DNA of 64,000 nt from Runella sp. SP2 (GCF_003711225.1 NZ_CP031030.1:806001-870000); one strand, 5' to 3'; positions 40,982-49,790 are shown, counted from the stretch's first letter. Numbers and translations are program-made. Notes: generated from the sequence alone by a model not told the origin.

Positions 40982-41476
40982 ATGGAATTAGTAACCCCCC
41001 AACTCGGCCTCATATTTTGGCAATTAGTATTCTTCGGAATTTTGTTGTTCTTGTTGGCTAAACTTGCTTGGAAGCCAATTTTGTCAAGTTTGAGCGAGCG
41101 CGAACACCAAATCCAAAGCGCTTTGGACTTGGCTGAAAAGACGCGTGCCGATATGGCAAAATTGCAAGCTGATAACCAACAGTTGTTGGCAGAAGCCCGC
41201 GCAGAACGCGATAGCATCTTGAAAGCAGCAAAAGAATCGGCGGATCGTATCATTGCAGAATCGAAAGACAAAGCAACAGCAGAAGGTAAGCGTATCATCG
41301 AAGATGCCCGCGAAACCATCAGCAACGAACGTGCTGCCCTTGTTGCCCAAATGAAAAAAGAAGTAGTAACCATTTCGCTTGAAATTGCGGAAAAGGTACT
41401 TCGCAAAGAATTGAGCGATAAGTCGGCACAAGAACAACTTGTGGCTGATTTGGCAAAAGAAGCTAGACTTAACTAA
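40982..41476 (+). CDS. atpF: ATP synthase F0 subunit b
   Basis: A protein of 164 residues: one N-terminal membrane helix (LIFWQLVFFGILLFLLAKLA) followed by a long charged coiled coil (ALDLAEKTRADMAKLQADNQ; IIAESKDKATAEGKRIIEDA) that forms the peripheral stator stalk. The P-I-L-S-S-L-S-E-R motif after the helix is typical. The stop is 12 bases before atpH. Confidence 0.96.
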   Translation: MELVTPQLGLIFWQLVFFGILLFLLAKLAWKPILSSLSEREHQIQSALDLAEKTRADMAKLQADNQQLLAEARAERDSILKAAKESADRIIAESKDKATAEGKRIIEDARETISNERAALVAQMKKEVVTISLEIAEKVLRKELSDKSAQEQLVADLAKEARLN

Positions 41477-41488
41477 GCGCCGAAACAA

Positions 41489-42025
41489 ATGTCTGAATCT
41501 ACCGTAGCTTTACGATACGCTAAGTCGCTGATTGACTTAGCAGAAGAAAAAAATGTAGTGGAAACTGTTTACAAAGACATGGTTCTTTTTAAGACAGTTT
41601 CCGACGATAATCGTGGGCTGATGTTGGCTTTGAAAAGCCCCGTCGTTCGCCATGATAAAAAACTCGCTATACTTAAAGGAGTGTTTCAAGATAAAGTAGA
41701 TCCTGTTTCTTTTGGTATCTTCAATATCATCACTCACAAAAACCGTGAAGGTATCATGCACAGCATTGCCGACGCATTCATCAAATTGTACGATGAGCGT
41801 AAAGGCATTGTGAAAGCCTACATCACTTCTTCTACTGCATTGACGGATGCGTTGCGTAAGCAGTTCATTACCATTGTGGCAGAAGCTACTGGTAAAACAG
41901 TAGAGCTGGAGGAGAAAGTGGATGATAAGTTAATCGGAGGGTATATCCTTCGTGTGGGCGATCGCCAGGTAGATGCCTCGATTCGTAAACAACTGAATGA
42001 CTTGAAATTAAAGTTACTCAATTAA
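41489..42025 (+). CDS. atpH: ATP synthase F1 subunit delta
   Basis: A protein of 178 residues beginning STVALRYAKSLIDLAEEKN. The helical N-domain contains LALKSPVVRHDKKLAILKGV, and the C-terminal signature is DDKLIGGYILRVGDRQVDAS, as in OSCP/delta proteins, which tie the stator to the F1 head. It is the last gene of the cluster: a strong terminator follows at once, so atpA, atpG, atpD and atpC must lie elsewhere. Confidence 0.96.
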   Translation: MSESTVALRYAKSLIDLAEEKNVVETVYKDMVLFKTVSDDNRGLMLALKSPVVRHDKKLAILKGVFQDKVDPVSFGIFNIITHKNREGIMHSIADAFIKLYDERKGIVKAYITSSTALTDALRKQFITIVAEATGKTVELEEKVDDKLIGGYILRVGDRQVDASIRKQLNDLKLKLLN

Positions 42026-42054
42026 GGTATTTTTTTATCTGCTTAGAGTGACAG

Positions 42055-42088
42055 AAGCCCTCTCTGCTTTGCGGAGAGGGCTTTTTTT
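42055..42088 (+). terminator. Rho-independent terminator of the atp operon
   Basis: AGCCCTCTC...GAGAGGGCT stem with a short loop, followed by TTTTTTT. It lies 30 bases after the atpH stop; the T run abuts the stop of the convergent PCD gene. Confidence 0.95.
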
Positions 42089-42091
42089 GTG

Positions 42092-42331
42092 CTACATCTC
42101 GTCAAAAATAGCTTCAATGGCTTCGGCGAGTGCTTCATCTTTTTCAGTAACTACATTACCTGCGTCGTGGGTAGTGAGCTCAATTGTTACTTTGTTCCAA
42201 ACATTGGACCACCATGGGTGATGGTTCATGGCTTCGGCTACTTCGGCTACCTTGGTCATAAAAGCAAAGGCTTCTTTGAAGTCTTCAAATTCGTATTCAC
42301 GAACTAGCTTGTTGTTTTGTTCTATCCACAT
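42092..42331 (-). CDS. Pterin-4a-carbinolamine dehydratase
   Basis: About 79 residues from the ATG at 42331 (MWIEQNNKLVREYEFEDF). The catalytic signature is NHHPWWSNVWNKVTIELTTH, with the two active-site His and the later T-H-D; VTEKDEALAEAIEAIF ends it. The enzyme dehydrates 4a-hydroxy-tetrahydrobiopterin in pterin recycling, or acts as a molybdopterin-related or dimerisation factor where no aromatic hydroxylase exists. Starts at 42361 or 42379 are possible but add unconserved residues. Its upstream region is the tandem hairpin repeat block. Confidence 0.93.
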   Translation of the reverse strand: MWIEQNNKLVREYEFEDFKEAFAFMTKVAEVAEAMNHHPWWSNVWNKVTIELTTHDAGNVVTEKDEALAEAIEAIFDEM

Positions 42332-42379
42332 ATCATTTATTTTGTTAAGAAACTGTATCATTAACGGGGTTATGAGCAT

Positions 42380-42830
42380 TTGAGTGCCTCTGGTTTCTCA
42401 AAACCAGAGGATGTTGCGCGCTTCACGGGGTTGTGAGCAACCCTTTTTGAGGTTTTGAGAAACCTCAAGCACTCGTGAAGCACTATTGTGTGCCTCCCTG
42501 TGTGCCTCTGGTTTCTCAAAACCAGAGGATGTTGCGCGTTTCACTGGGTTGTGAGCAACCCTTTTTTGAGGTTTTGAGAAACCTCAAGCACTTTTGTGAG
42601 CCTCCCTGTGTGCCTCTGGTTTCTCAAAACCAGAGGATGTTGCGTGATTCACTGGGTTGTGAGCAACCCTTTTTTGAGGTTTTGAGAAACCTCAAGCACT
42701 TTTGTGAGCCTCCCTGTGTGCCTCTGGTTTCTCAAAACCAGAGGATGTTGCGTGATTCACAGGGTTGTGAGCAACCCTTTTTGAGGTTTTTAGAAACCTC
42801 AAGCACTTGTGAGAAACCTCAAGCATGTCA
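42380..42830. repeat. Four tandem copies of a 107-bp triple-hairpin repeat
   Basis: Copies start at about 42383, 42500, 42608 and 42715. Each contains three palindromes in fixed order: CCTCTGGTTTCTCAAAACCA (closing with GAGG), GGGTTGTGAGCAACCC and GAGGTTTTGAGAAACCTC, separated by ATGTTGCG..TTCAC and TTTTTT. All three share the theme GGTTKCTCAMAACC or its complement with different outer stem bases. Copies 2 and 3 are nearly identical; 1 and 4 differ at the ends. The copies are separated by TTTTGTGAGCCTCCCTGTGT. Confidence 0.92.
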
Positions 42831-42833
42831 GCA

Positions 42834-43403
42834 CTATAGTGTACTTCTAAATAATTTGATGGAAATGGCGATGAGAATTAACCCAAATATCTTGCGCAAT
42901 ACGTCAGTGCCCGCTACACCTAGTTGGCGCTCAATCCATGCCGATGAACGAAGTACGAGGTAAATAAAAACAAGGTTAATGAGGATGCCAACAATGATAT
43001 TTATCTCTTGGTAAGCGGCTTTGAGGGAAAGAATGGTGGTCATGGTACCTGCCCCTGCAATCATGGGAAAAGCAATAGGAACGATAGAGGTGGCATTGGT
43101 ATGAACGGCGTCGTGTTTGAAGATGTTTCGCCCAAGAATCATTTCAAGACCAATCAAGAATAAAATCAGGGCACCTGCAACGGCAAAGGAGGCAACATCG
43201 ACCCCAAAAAGCTTCAAAATTTCTTTCCCAACGTACAGAAAAGCAATCATCAAGCCGCCCGAAACCAAGGTAGCTCGGCGGGCATTGATGCTGCCTGCCT
43301 TTTTTCGGAGGTCGATGATAATGGGAATTGCCCCCAAAATGTCAATGACAGAGAACAGAATCAGCGTGACTGAAACGACCTCTTTGATGTTGAAGGAATA
43401 CAT
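42834..43403 (-). CDS. MarC/UPF0056-family inner-membrane protein
   Basis: A protein of 189 residues with about six helices, beginning MYSFNIKEVVSVTLILFSVI. Family blocks are DILGAIPIIIDLRKKAG, FAVAGALILFLIGLEMILG and the VPIAFPMIAGAGTMTTIL motif. MarC was once linked to antibiotic resistance, but its function remains unknown. The ATG at 43403 is chosen over the open frame to 43505; a TATCTTTG -7 box at 43438-43431 between them supports this. Confidence 0.92.
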   Translation of the reverse strand: MYSFNIKEVVSVTLILFSVIDILGAIPIIIDLRKKAGSINARRATLVSGGLMIAFLYVGKEILKLFGVDVASFAVAGALILFLIGLEMILGRNIFKHDAVHTNATSIVPIAFPMIAGAGTMTTILSLKAAYQEINIIVGILINLVFIYLVLRSSAWIERQLGVAGTDVLRKIFGLILIAISIKLFRSTL

Positions 43404-43510
43404 GGAAATGGTTTTTGTGATGATGAGAAACAAAGATAGTACATTATTTTGCCGTTTATCCTTGAATTTTACCGTTTCAGTGAGTTTTGAAAATATTTTA
43501 GCCAAGTACC

Positions 43511-43541
43511 TTGCATCACAAAGTACCTTATATTAGCTTTG
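43511..43541 (+). promoter_or_regulatory. Bacteroidota-type promoter for padR-pspC operon
   Basis: TTG at 43511-43513, 20-nt spacer, TAGCTTTG at 43534-43541: a full match to the Bacteroidota housekeeping consensus (TTG-N19-21-TAnnTTTG). Transcription would start near 43548 and give a leader of about 130 nt that contains the inverted GAGTGATAAG repeats. Confidence 0.75.
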
Positions 43542-43590
43542 TACCATGGATTACCAATTAACAGCCAATTGAAAACAAAAAAGGAAGTGC

Positions 43591-43665
43591 TGAGTGATAA
43601 GTGATAAACGATGAGTGATAAGCTGAGGCAAACTACTCATCACTTATCACTCTTAACTTATCATT
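43591..43665. repeat. GAGTGATAAG inverted repeats in padR leader
   Basis: GAGTGATAAGTGAT (43592-43605) and a second ATGAGTGATAAG on the left; ATCACTTATCACTC and CTTATCATT on the right. The two sides are reverse complements and would form a long hairpin in the mRNA about 10-15 bases before the padR ribosome-binding region. Confidence 0.85.
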
Positions 43666-43680
43666 CTAAAAAATTCAGCC

Positions 43681-44088
43681 ATGACGTTTAATCAAAAAAT
43701 TCCAAAACATGACAGTAGCATGAATATTGAGAACGCTCAAGTGCAAATGCGAAAAGGGATTCTAGAATTTTGCATTATGCACATCATTTCTCGCGGTGAG
43801 GTGTATGCCTCAGATATGCTTGATGAACTCACCTCCGCCAAAATTATGGTCGTTGAGGGAACGCTTTACCCGTTATTGACTCGCCTCAAAAATTCGGGTT
43901 TGCTCGACTACAAATGGGTAGAGTCGCAGTCGGGGCCGCCACGTAAATACTACGTACTGACCGAAATGGGGAAAAAGTTTTTGGACGAAATGCAGCAAAC
44001 GTGGAGCGAGCTTTCAGACTCGGTCAATACGATTGTGCAGAAAACGCAGCATTTGGAGAACGAAAACAAAGAGTCATCTACTAACTAG
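43681..44088 (+). CDS. PadR-family transcriptional regulator
   Basis: A protein of 135 residues. The winged-helix domain begins VQMRKGILEFCIMHIISRGE, with the recognition region VVEGTLYPLLTRLKNSGLLD and the wing SGPPRKYYVLTEMG, diagnostic of PadR. The C-terminal helix dimerises. An inner ATG at 43720 (MNIENAQVQMRKG) may be the true start. It is the first gene of a two-gene operon with the PspC/GIN protein, a common Bacteroidota pair in which PadR is thought to repress the operon. The leader carries inverted repeats. Confidence 0.92.
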   Translation: MTFNQKIPKHDSSMNIENAQVQMRKGILEFCIMHIISRGEVYASDMLDELTSAKIMVVEGTLYPLLTRLKNSGLLDYKWVESQSGPPRKYYVLTEMGKKFLDEMQQTWSELSDSVNTIVQKTQHLENENKESSTN

Positions 44089-44095
44089 ATTTGCC

Positions 44096-46627
44096 ATGAA
44101 AAAGACTATCAGCATCAACATCGCCGGTCTGATTTTTTATATTGAAGAGGACGGATACGATAAATTAAAAAATTACCTAAACTCCATTCAGAAGTATTTT
44201 TCGTCGTATGAAGACAGTAAAGAAATCATTTCTGACATCGAAGGCCGCATCGCCGAAAAGTTTTTAACCAAACAAAAATCAGCCGAACAGCAGGTAATTG
44301 CCCTCGACGACGTGGAGCAGCTTATCAAAAGCATGGGTACAGTTGCCGATTTTGAGGCCATCGAAGAGGAGGAAGATTTGGCAGAGCCAAAAGAAACGAT
44401 GGACGCCTCGAACGAGCCTAAGCGTGAAAAAGTAACTGTTGAAACACCAGCAACTCCGTTTGCTCCTAGAAAACTTGTAAGAGATACCAAACGTAAATTG
44501 ATTGGTGGAGTTTGTGCAGGTATTGCCCATTATTTCAACACCGATCCACTTTTGATTCGTTTAATCTTTTTGTTCTTCTTCTTAGGGCTTCCCGCTGGAG
44601 GTGGCATGATTGGAGACGGAGCAGAAGAGATATTTGGCCCTATCAGCGGATTTATTTTTGTTCTTTATATCGCGTGTTGGGTGGCTTTCCCAGGATCAAC
44701 AACGCTGGAGGAAGACGTAAATTTGAAGAAATTTTACCGCGATCCCGATAAAAAAGTAGTAGGAGGGGTAGCCTCTGGGGTAGCTGCCTACTTCGGGGTG
44801 GACTTAGGTGTGGTTCGGTTTGCGTGGGTGTTGAGTATTTTATTGTTTGGCTCGGGGTTATTGTTGTACATCGTTTTGTGGCTCATTACCCCGAGGGCCA
44901 ATACTTTGACCGAAAAAATGGAAATGACGGGTCAGCCTATTACCCTCGAAAACATTGAAACAAACGTCAAAAAAGCCCTTCAGCCTGAACAACAAAAAGA
45001 AGAAAGCATTTTGACAAAACTGTTGCTTTTGCCTTTCCGTGCCATTGCGGCCATTTTTAGTGGATTGACGCCTTTGATGCGATTTTTGGTAGTGGTAATG
45101 CGCATTTTTGCAGGTTTAATTTTAGTAATGGTAGGGGCAACTGCGCTGATTGGTCTCATCACTGCGTTGTTTGCAGTACTGGGCTTAGGAACGTGGGATT
45201 TTGGGTCGATTGATAGCGATTTTATGCCGCTCAACTTCTTTTTTGGTGAAGTGACACCCGTTGCCTACGTGTTCTTGTTCATGGCGATTGGCGCACCTTT
45301 TGCAATTATTGCGTGGCTGGGGGTATCGTTGTTGACGAAAGAAAACAAATTTACAGCCTCTATTTGGCAAACATTGCTTGGCCTGTTTTTGGTTGGAATC
45401 ATCGGAAGCACCGTCTATGGTGTACGGTACGGTTCAAACTTCCGTCGGAATGGTAGCGTAGAAAAAGTACAAACCTACAAACTGCCTGCAAACCCTATTT
45501 TGCTGGAGTTGAATGACAACGGCGACAGCGATAATTACAACAATACCCACCTAGATTTGGATGGCTACGATGGAACAGATGCGAAGTTAGAGCTTGAATT
45601 TCGTTCGCAAGGACGTTCGCGTCAAGATGCGGAGTTTAATGCCTCCAATATCCTTTACAACGTAAAACAAAGCGACTCTTCGATTGTATTCGATGAAGAC
45701 TTTATGTTGTCAGACAAAGCCCCGCGCTTTAGAGGACAGAATGTGAGAATGCAATTCTATTTGCCTTACAATAAGGCGTTTAAGATGACCCGCGATTTCT
45801 ATAATCACTTTTGGGGAGTTCGTCAGCGCAGCCAATACGAATACGATTTGGAGGTAAATAATGAAATATTCAAAACGTTGAAGTGGACTATTAAATCAGA
45901 CTCTGGCTTGGTTTGTCTTGATCGCCCCATTTTAAAGGAAGAACACGATGGAAGTTACGGCGACAATGATAGCCACATTGATGAAATCAGTGGAGGAATC
46001 GAATCAGGTTTGAACGATGCGTTTGATAAATCGTTTGAGGCTAGGGGGGAAATGGTAAAACAATTTGACCTCAGTGGTTTTGACAAAGTGAGAGTAGGTG
46101 GGGCATTTGTGGTTAAGATAGAACAAGGAACCGAGTTTAAAGTAACCGCCGATGGCCGTGAGGAAGATTTGGATGAGGTTGAAGCCAAAGTAAATGACGG
46201 GGTTTTGAAAATCGAAAATCGTAAAAAAGCCAAACTGTTTGGAAATAATAAGCGGGTGGGTATTACCATCACGATGCCTAAACTTGAATCGGTCGATTTG
46301 TCTGGGGCAACGTTGACCAAAATAACAGGATTTACCAATAGTAATGATTTGAAAGTAGAGATTTCGGGAGCGTCAAAAACCTTGATTAATGTCAATGTAA
46401 AAGAACTGAAGCTAGATGTTTCGGGGGCATCCAAGGTAGAACTCCACGGCAGGGCCAATACCCTTGAAGCTGATTTATCGGGTGCTTGTATGCTTGATAC
46501 TGAACAAATGCAGATTCAAAATGCCAACGTGGAAGCTTCGGGCGTTAGTAAAGCAAACTTAGGTTCGATTCCCAACCTTCAGTCGTCGGCGTCGGGAGCA
46601 AGTCGGATTCGTCGCCAAGGAGAATAA
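44096..46627 (+). CDS. Double PspC-domain membrane protein with C-terminal GIN (DUF2807) domain
   Basis: A protein of 843 residues beginning MKKTISINIAGLIFYIEEDG, 7 bases after padR. An N-terminal soluble domain (about 1-95) is followed by two PspC domains: RKLIGGVCAGIAHYFNTDPL and KKVVGGVASGVAAYFGVDLG, each with hydrophobic helices. Four more membrane helices follow (about 300-450), then a long extracytoplasmic part and a GIN/DUF2807 beta-helix (FDKVRVGGAFVVKIEQG; VDLSGATLTKITGF; repeated SGASK). PspC senses envelope stress in proteobacteria; GIN domains may bind envelope components. The fused protein is probably a membrane-stress or scaffold factor. Confidence 0.9.
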   Translation: MKKTISINIAGLIFYIEEDGYDKLKNYLNSIQKYFSSYEDSKEIISDIEGRIAEKFLTKQKSAEQQVIALDDVEQLIKSMGTVADFEAIEEEEDLAEPKETMDASNEPKREKVTVETPATPFAPRKLVRDTKRKLIGGVCAGIAHYFNTDPLLIRLIFLFFFLGLPAGGGMIGDGAEEIFGPISGFIFVLYIACWVAFPGSTTLEEDVNLKKFYRDPDKKVVGGVASGVAAYFGVDLGVVRFAWVLSILLFGSGLLLYIVLWLITPRANTLTEKMEMTGQPITLENIETNVKKALQPEQQKEESILTKLLLLPFRAIAAIFSGLTPLMRFLVVVMRIFAGLILVMVGATALIGLITALFAVLGLGTWDFGSIDSDFMPLNFFFGEVTPVAYVFLFMAIGAPFAIIAWLGVSLLTKENKFTASIWQTLLGLFLVGIIGSTVYGVRYGSNFRRNGSVEKVQTYKLPANPILLELNDNGDSDNYNNTHLDLDGYDGTDAKLELEFRSQGRSRQDAEFNASNILYNVKQSDSSIVFDEDFMLSDKAPRFRGQNVRMQFYLPYNKAFKMTRDFYNHFWGVRQRSQYEYDLEVNNEIFKTLKWTIKSDSGLVCLDRPILKEEHDGSYGDNDSHIDEISGGIESGLNDAFDKSFEARGEMVKQFDLSGFDKVRVGGAFVVKIEQGTEFKVTADGREEDLDEVEAKVNDGVLKIENRKKAKLFGNNKRVGITITMPKLESVDLSGATLTKITGFTNSNDLKVEISGASKTLINVNVKELKLDVSGASKVELHGRANTLEADLSGACMLDTEQMQIQNANVEASGVSKANLGSIPNLQSSASGASRIRRQGE

Positions 46628-46902
46628 AATATCATTTGTGTAGTGTGGGAGGGATGGCCGTTGGTCATCCCTCTTTTCGTTTGTTCAAAGGGGCAGACCA
46701 TTTTGCTAAAATAAATCTAGGAAATATTATTTTAGGCATTTTTTTTGTGGAGCGAGGTGAACTTCATTAGAAACATCCTGCTTGATTGGTTTTTGAGGGT
46801 ATTTTACCTAAAAAGCCCCAATACGTAATAAAGGTAAGACTTGGCATTTTTTTTGATGGAGATTTAAGATAGTTTTGACTTGGTCATAACCAACCTATAG
46901 AT

Positions 46903-47721
46903 ATGTTAGATAAATCAAGATATTACTGGGCGGTTCTAGTGATTTTGCTAGGAGGCGTCGCACTGATTGACGCGTGCCGTCCAAGAGGGGGAGAAGATGT
47001 AGAACCCATTGACTCTACGGCCTTGTCTTCGTGTATTTTACTCAACGAAAAAGTGAATGGAATTTTACTGCGTACGTACGAATTTGACTCAACCCGTCGC
47101 TTAGAGCGAATGGTTGAATATGCGGGTATCGAACCAAACAACAGAATTATCAAAAGATATACTTTTGAATACACTTCTAAAACCCGACTCATTCGTATTC
47201 GTGAGACAAATTTGGCTGTCAAAGACAATAGCTTTATTTATGAATTGGACTACGACCGCGATTCAAAATTGAAAACGATTCGACCGTTTAGGGTCTATAA
47301 CTCAGGGCCTAAGCTGGAAGATTCGTTGAAAATTACCTACGGAACAAACAACCGAATTTCGGAAATAAAATCAAGAACAGGTCTTACGTCAAAGTGGGAA
47401 TACGATACGGCGGCAAACGTCAAAAAGTGGTTTATTCGTAAGCCATTGAGCCAAACAGATAGCTTGGTGGCCGAGTACGGTTCTTACGACGACAAAGTAA
47501 ATATTTATGCGTTTGCGGAAGGGATGCAGGTGGTGAATCTTCTAAATGGGCGTCCACATAGCCGAAGAAACCCGCTGACGTACGTGACGGGGGGACAGAG
47601 TGTGGAAGTTTCGTATCAGTACAATACCAAACGGGTGCCGACGCAAGTCGTAATGAAGTTTAAATCAAGCGATAATACACTCCGAGAAACGGTGTTTTCG
47701 TACGAGTTGAATTGTAAATAA
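46903..47721 (+). CDS. Predicted lipoprotein of unknown function
   Basis: A protein of 272 residues. An N-terminal hydrophobic stretch (YYWAVLVILLGGVALIDAC) ends in a lipobox-like L-I-D-A-C, so a lipoprotein is likely. The mature part is made of YD/RHS-like beta strands: RIIKRYTFEYTS, FIYELDYDRDSKLKTIRPF, LKITYGTNNRISEIKS, SVEVSYQYNTKRVPTQVVMK. This resembles DUF4595-type Bacteroidota lipoproteins. A TAGTTTTG -7 box lies at 46870-46877. The spacer before it (46628-46902) holds nothing else recognisable. Confidence 0.75.
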   Translation: MLDKSRYYWAVLVILLGGVALIDACRPRGGEDVEPIDSTALSSCILLNEKVNGILLRTYEFDSTRRLERMVEYAGIEPNNRIIKRYTFEYTSKTRLIRIRETNLAVKDNSFIYELDYDRDSKLKTIRPFRVYNSGPKLEDSLKITYGTNNRISEIKSRTGLTSKWEYDTAANVKKWFIRKPLSQTDSLVAEYGSYDDKVNIYAFAEGMQVVNLLNGRPHSRRNPLTYVTGGQSVEVSYQYNTKRVPTQVVMKFKSSDNTLRETVFSYELNCK

Positions 47722-47726
47722 TGGTT

Positions 47727-47778
47727 GGAGTTCGGAATGAGCGAATGGATAGATTGTTATTCACTCATTCCGAACTCG
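47727..47778. terminator. Hairpin between convergent lipoprotein and yebC genes
   Basis: GAGTTCGGAATGAG and CTCATTCCGAACTC form a 14-bp stem around a loop of about 22 nt. There is no T run, so it could be a bidirectional terminator or an mRNA end stabiliser. Confidence 0.6.
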
Positions 47779-47786
47779 ACAGCATT

Positions 47787-48500
47787 TTACTTCATATTGG
47801 TATAGACGTTCTGAACGTCGTCGTCTTCCTCAATTTTCATAATAAGCTTTTCAACTTCAGCTGCTTGTTCTTCGGTGAGCTCTTTCATCTCCGTCGGAAT
47901 GCGCGTAAATTCTGCCCCTTTCAGTTCGTAGCCTTTTTCTTCCAAGTATTTTTGAAGGGCACCAAAGGCAGTAAATTCGCCATAGATGTTGATTTCATTG
48001 GTTTCTTCGTCGATGAAAAGTTCTTCGGCGCCAAAATCAATCAATTCAAATTCTAATTCTTCCAAGTCAATGCCAGTATTGGCGATTTTGAACACACATT
48101 TACGGTCAAACAAGAAATCAAGCATTCCCGAAATCCCCAAAGAGCCGCCAAGTTTGTTGAAATAACTACGTACGTTGGCTACAGTTCGGTTGTTGTTGTC
48201 GGTGGTGGCTTCAATCAAAATCGCAATTCCGTGTGGGCCTTTTCCTTCCAAAACTACCTCTTTATAGTCTTCTTGGTCTTTAGAAGTAGCCCGTTTGATT
48301 GCTCTTTCTACGTTATCTTTAGGCATATTTGCCGCCTTGGCGTTTTGGATGATTGCCCGCAAACGTGAGTTGTTTTGAGGGTCAGATCCACCTGCTTTTA
48401 CGGCCATTACAATATCTTTTCCGATGCGGGTAAACGTCTTAGACATCATCCCCCAACGCTTTAGCTTACTAGCTTTACGGTATTCAAACGCGCGTCCCAT
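47787..48500 (-). CDS. YebC/PmpR-family protein
   Basis: A protein of 237 residues with all YebC blocks: the N-terminal KASKLKRWGMMSKTFTRIGK, then GGSDPQNNSRLRAIIQNAKA, NMPKDNVERAIKRA, the EGKGPHGIAILIEATTDNNN region and SLGISGMLDFLFDRKCVF. The family was named as DNA-binding regulators; recent work shows members relieving ribosome stalling at proline-rich or other hard motifs. It is a cytosolic single gene, about 55 bases downstream of lysA on the same strand. Confidence 0.95.
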   Translation of the reverse strand: MGRAFEYRKASKLKRWGMMSKTFTRIGKDIVMAVKAGGSDPQNNSRLRAIIQNAKAANMPKDNVERAIKRATSKDQEDYKEVVLEGKGPHGIAILIEATTDNNNRTVANVRSYFNKLGGSLGISGMLDFLFDRKCVFKIANTGIDLEELEFELIDFGAEELFIDEETNEINIYGEFTAFGALQKYLEEKGYELKGAEFTRIPTEMKELTEEQAAEVEKLIMKIEEDDDVQNVYTNMK

Positions 48501-48554
48501 TGGGTAACTTTATTTTATTGATTAGAATTTAGATTAGCATTATTGGGCAATCTT

Positions 48555-49790
48555 TTAAAACGCAAGCAACACTTGGTTTCTTAGAATGTCGTCCATCGTT
48601 TCGCGTTCACGAATTACATGAGCTTGGCCGTTATAGACGAGTACTTCCGCAGGGCGAAAACGGCTATTGTACTGGCTACTCATGGTAAACCCATACGCAC
48701 CTGCATTGAGCAGTGCCAGAATATCCCCTTCGCGGACTTCGTTTAGTTCTCGGTCTTTGGCAAAGGTATCTGTTTCACAAATGTATCCTACGACGTCGTA
48801 CGTGCCTTTGCTTTCCGTTTCAGGGTTTGATACGTTGACAATGTGGTGATAAGCATCGTACATCATTGGACGAATAAGGTGATTTAATCCCGAATTTACC
48901 CCTACGAAAGTACGTCCAGGGGCTTGTTTTACCATGTTGGCATGTACCAAAAGCACCCCAGCTTCACTTACCAAAAACTTTCCAGGTTCAAACCAAAGTT
49001 GGAGCTCTCTACCCAGTGTTTCGCTCAGTTTTAAGAAGGCTTCGCTCAGTTTTGCGCCTAATTCGGGCATATTAGTCGTGTAATCGCCTTCTTTGTAGGC
49101 TACTTTAAAACCACCGCCTAAATCTATGATTTGAAGATTTGGGAAAGAATGAGCAAAGTCAAAAATCACATCGGCAGCTTTCACAAAGGCTTCGGCTTCT
49201 TTGATGTCCGAGCCTGTGTGTTGATGAAGACCAATGACGTTGATATTGTATTTTTCGACGATTGCTAAAATTTCATCGCGTTGACGAATATCAATCCCAA
49301 ACTTAGAGCCTTCGTGGGCGGTCATTATTTTGGCGTTTCCTCCTGCGGCAACGTTGGGTTTGATACGAATCATGCAAGGCACACGATTGCCGTAGCGTTG
49401 GCCAAATTTTTCGAGCACATTTAAGTTGTCGAGGTTGATAATAGCGCCTGTTTCGACGGCTGCCTCGATTTCGTCAAACGAAACACCACTGGGTGTAAAC
49501 GTGACTTGTGTCCCTTCAAAACCTGCATGGAGGGCGAGTTGAAGCTCTTGGGGAGAAACGACGTCGATTTCAACCCCGTTTTGGCGCATAAGTTTCAGAA
49601 TCGAAACGTTGGTGAGCGCTTTACACGCAAACTTAATTTTAAGCTTGACGTTCGGGAAAGCGCTTTTAAGCTCGTCGATTTTTTCAACGATTTTGTTGGC
49701 GTCGTACACATATAGCGGTGTGCCAAATTGCTGTGCAATGTCAAGAACAGCTACGTTTTGAATCTGGTATTGGTGGTTGATAATCTGCAT
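48555..49790 (-). CDS. lysA: Diaminopimelate decarboxylase
   Basis: A protein of 411 residues from MQIINHQYQIQNVAVLDIAQ. PLP-barrel signatures are complete: the Schiff-base Lys in KIKFACKALTN, the substrate His in GLHQHTGSDIKE, the glycine loop IIDLGGGFKVAY, LWFEPGKFLVSEAG, and the partner-subunit Cys in GYICETDTFAKDREL. It decarboxylates meso-diaminopimelate to L-lysine. The start at 49790 is fixed by a promoter (49840-49810) that lies inside the longer open frame to 49856. No other lysine gene is adjacent. Confidence 0.96.
   Translation of the reverse strand: MQIINHQYQIQNVAVLDIAQQFGTPLYVYDANKIVEKIDELKSAFPNVKLKIKFACKALTNVSILKLMRQNGVEIDVVSPQELQLALHAGFEGTQVTFTPSGVSFDEIEAAVETGAIINLDNLNVLEKFGQRYGNRVPCMIRIKPNVAAGGNAKIMTAHEGSKFGIDIRQRDEILAIVEKYNINVIGLHQHTGSDIKEAEAFVKAADVIFDFAHSFPNLQIIDLGGGFKVAYKEGDYTTNMPELGAKLSEAFLKLSETLGRELQLWFEPGKFLVSEAGVLLVHANMVKQAPGRTFVGVNSGLNHLIRPMMYDAYHHIVNVSNPETESKGTYDVVGYICETDTFAKDRELNEVREGDILALLNAGAYGFTMSSQYNSRFRPAEVLVYNGQAHVIRERETMDDILRNQVLLAF

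Noticed and set aside
42380..42830. Possible CRISPR array
   Set aside because: The repeated units are contiguous 107-bp copies with no unique spacers, and no cas gene is in the window.
42475..42963. A 162-codon plus-strand frame with internally repeated peptides
   Set aside because: It is created by the 107-108-bp DNA repeats, whose near-multiple-of-three period keeps a frame open. It has no ribosome-binding site or family pattern, and its 3' part runs antisense into the marC gene.
46870..46877. TAGTTTTG as a full promoter for the lipoprotein gene
   Set aside because: The -7 box is good, but no TTG lies 19-21 bases upstream, so it is mentioned only in the gene entry.
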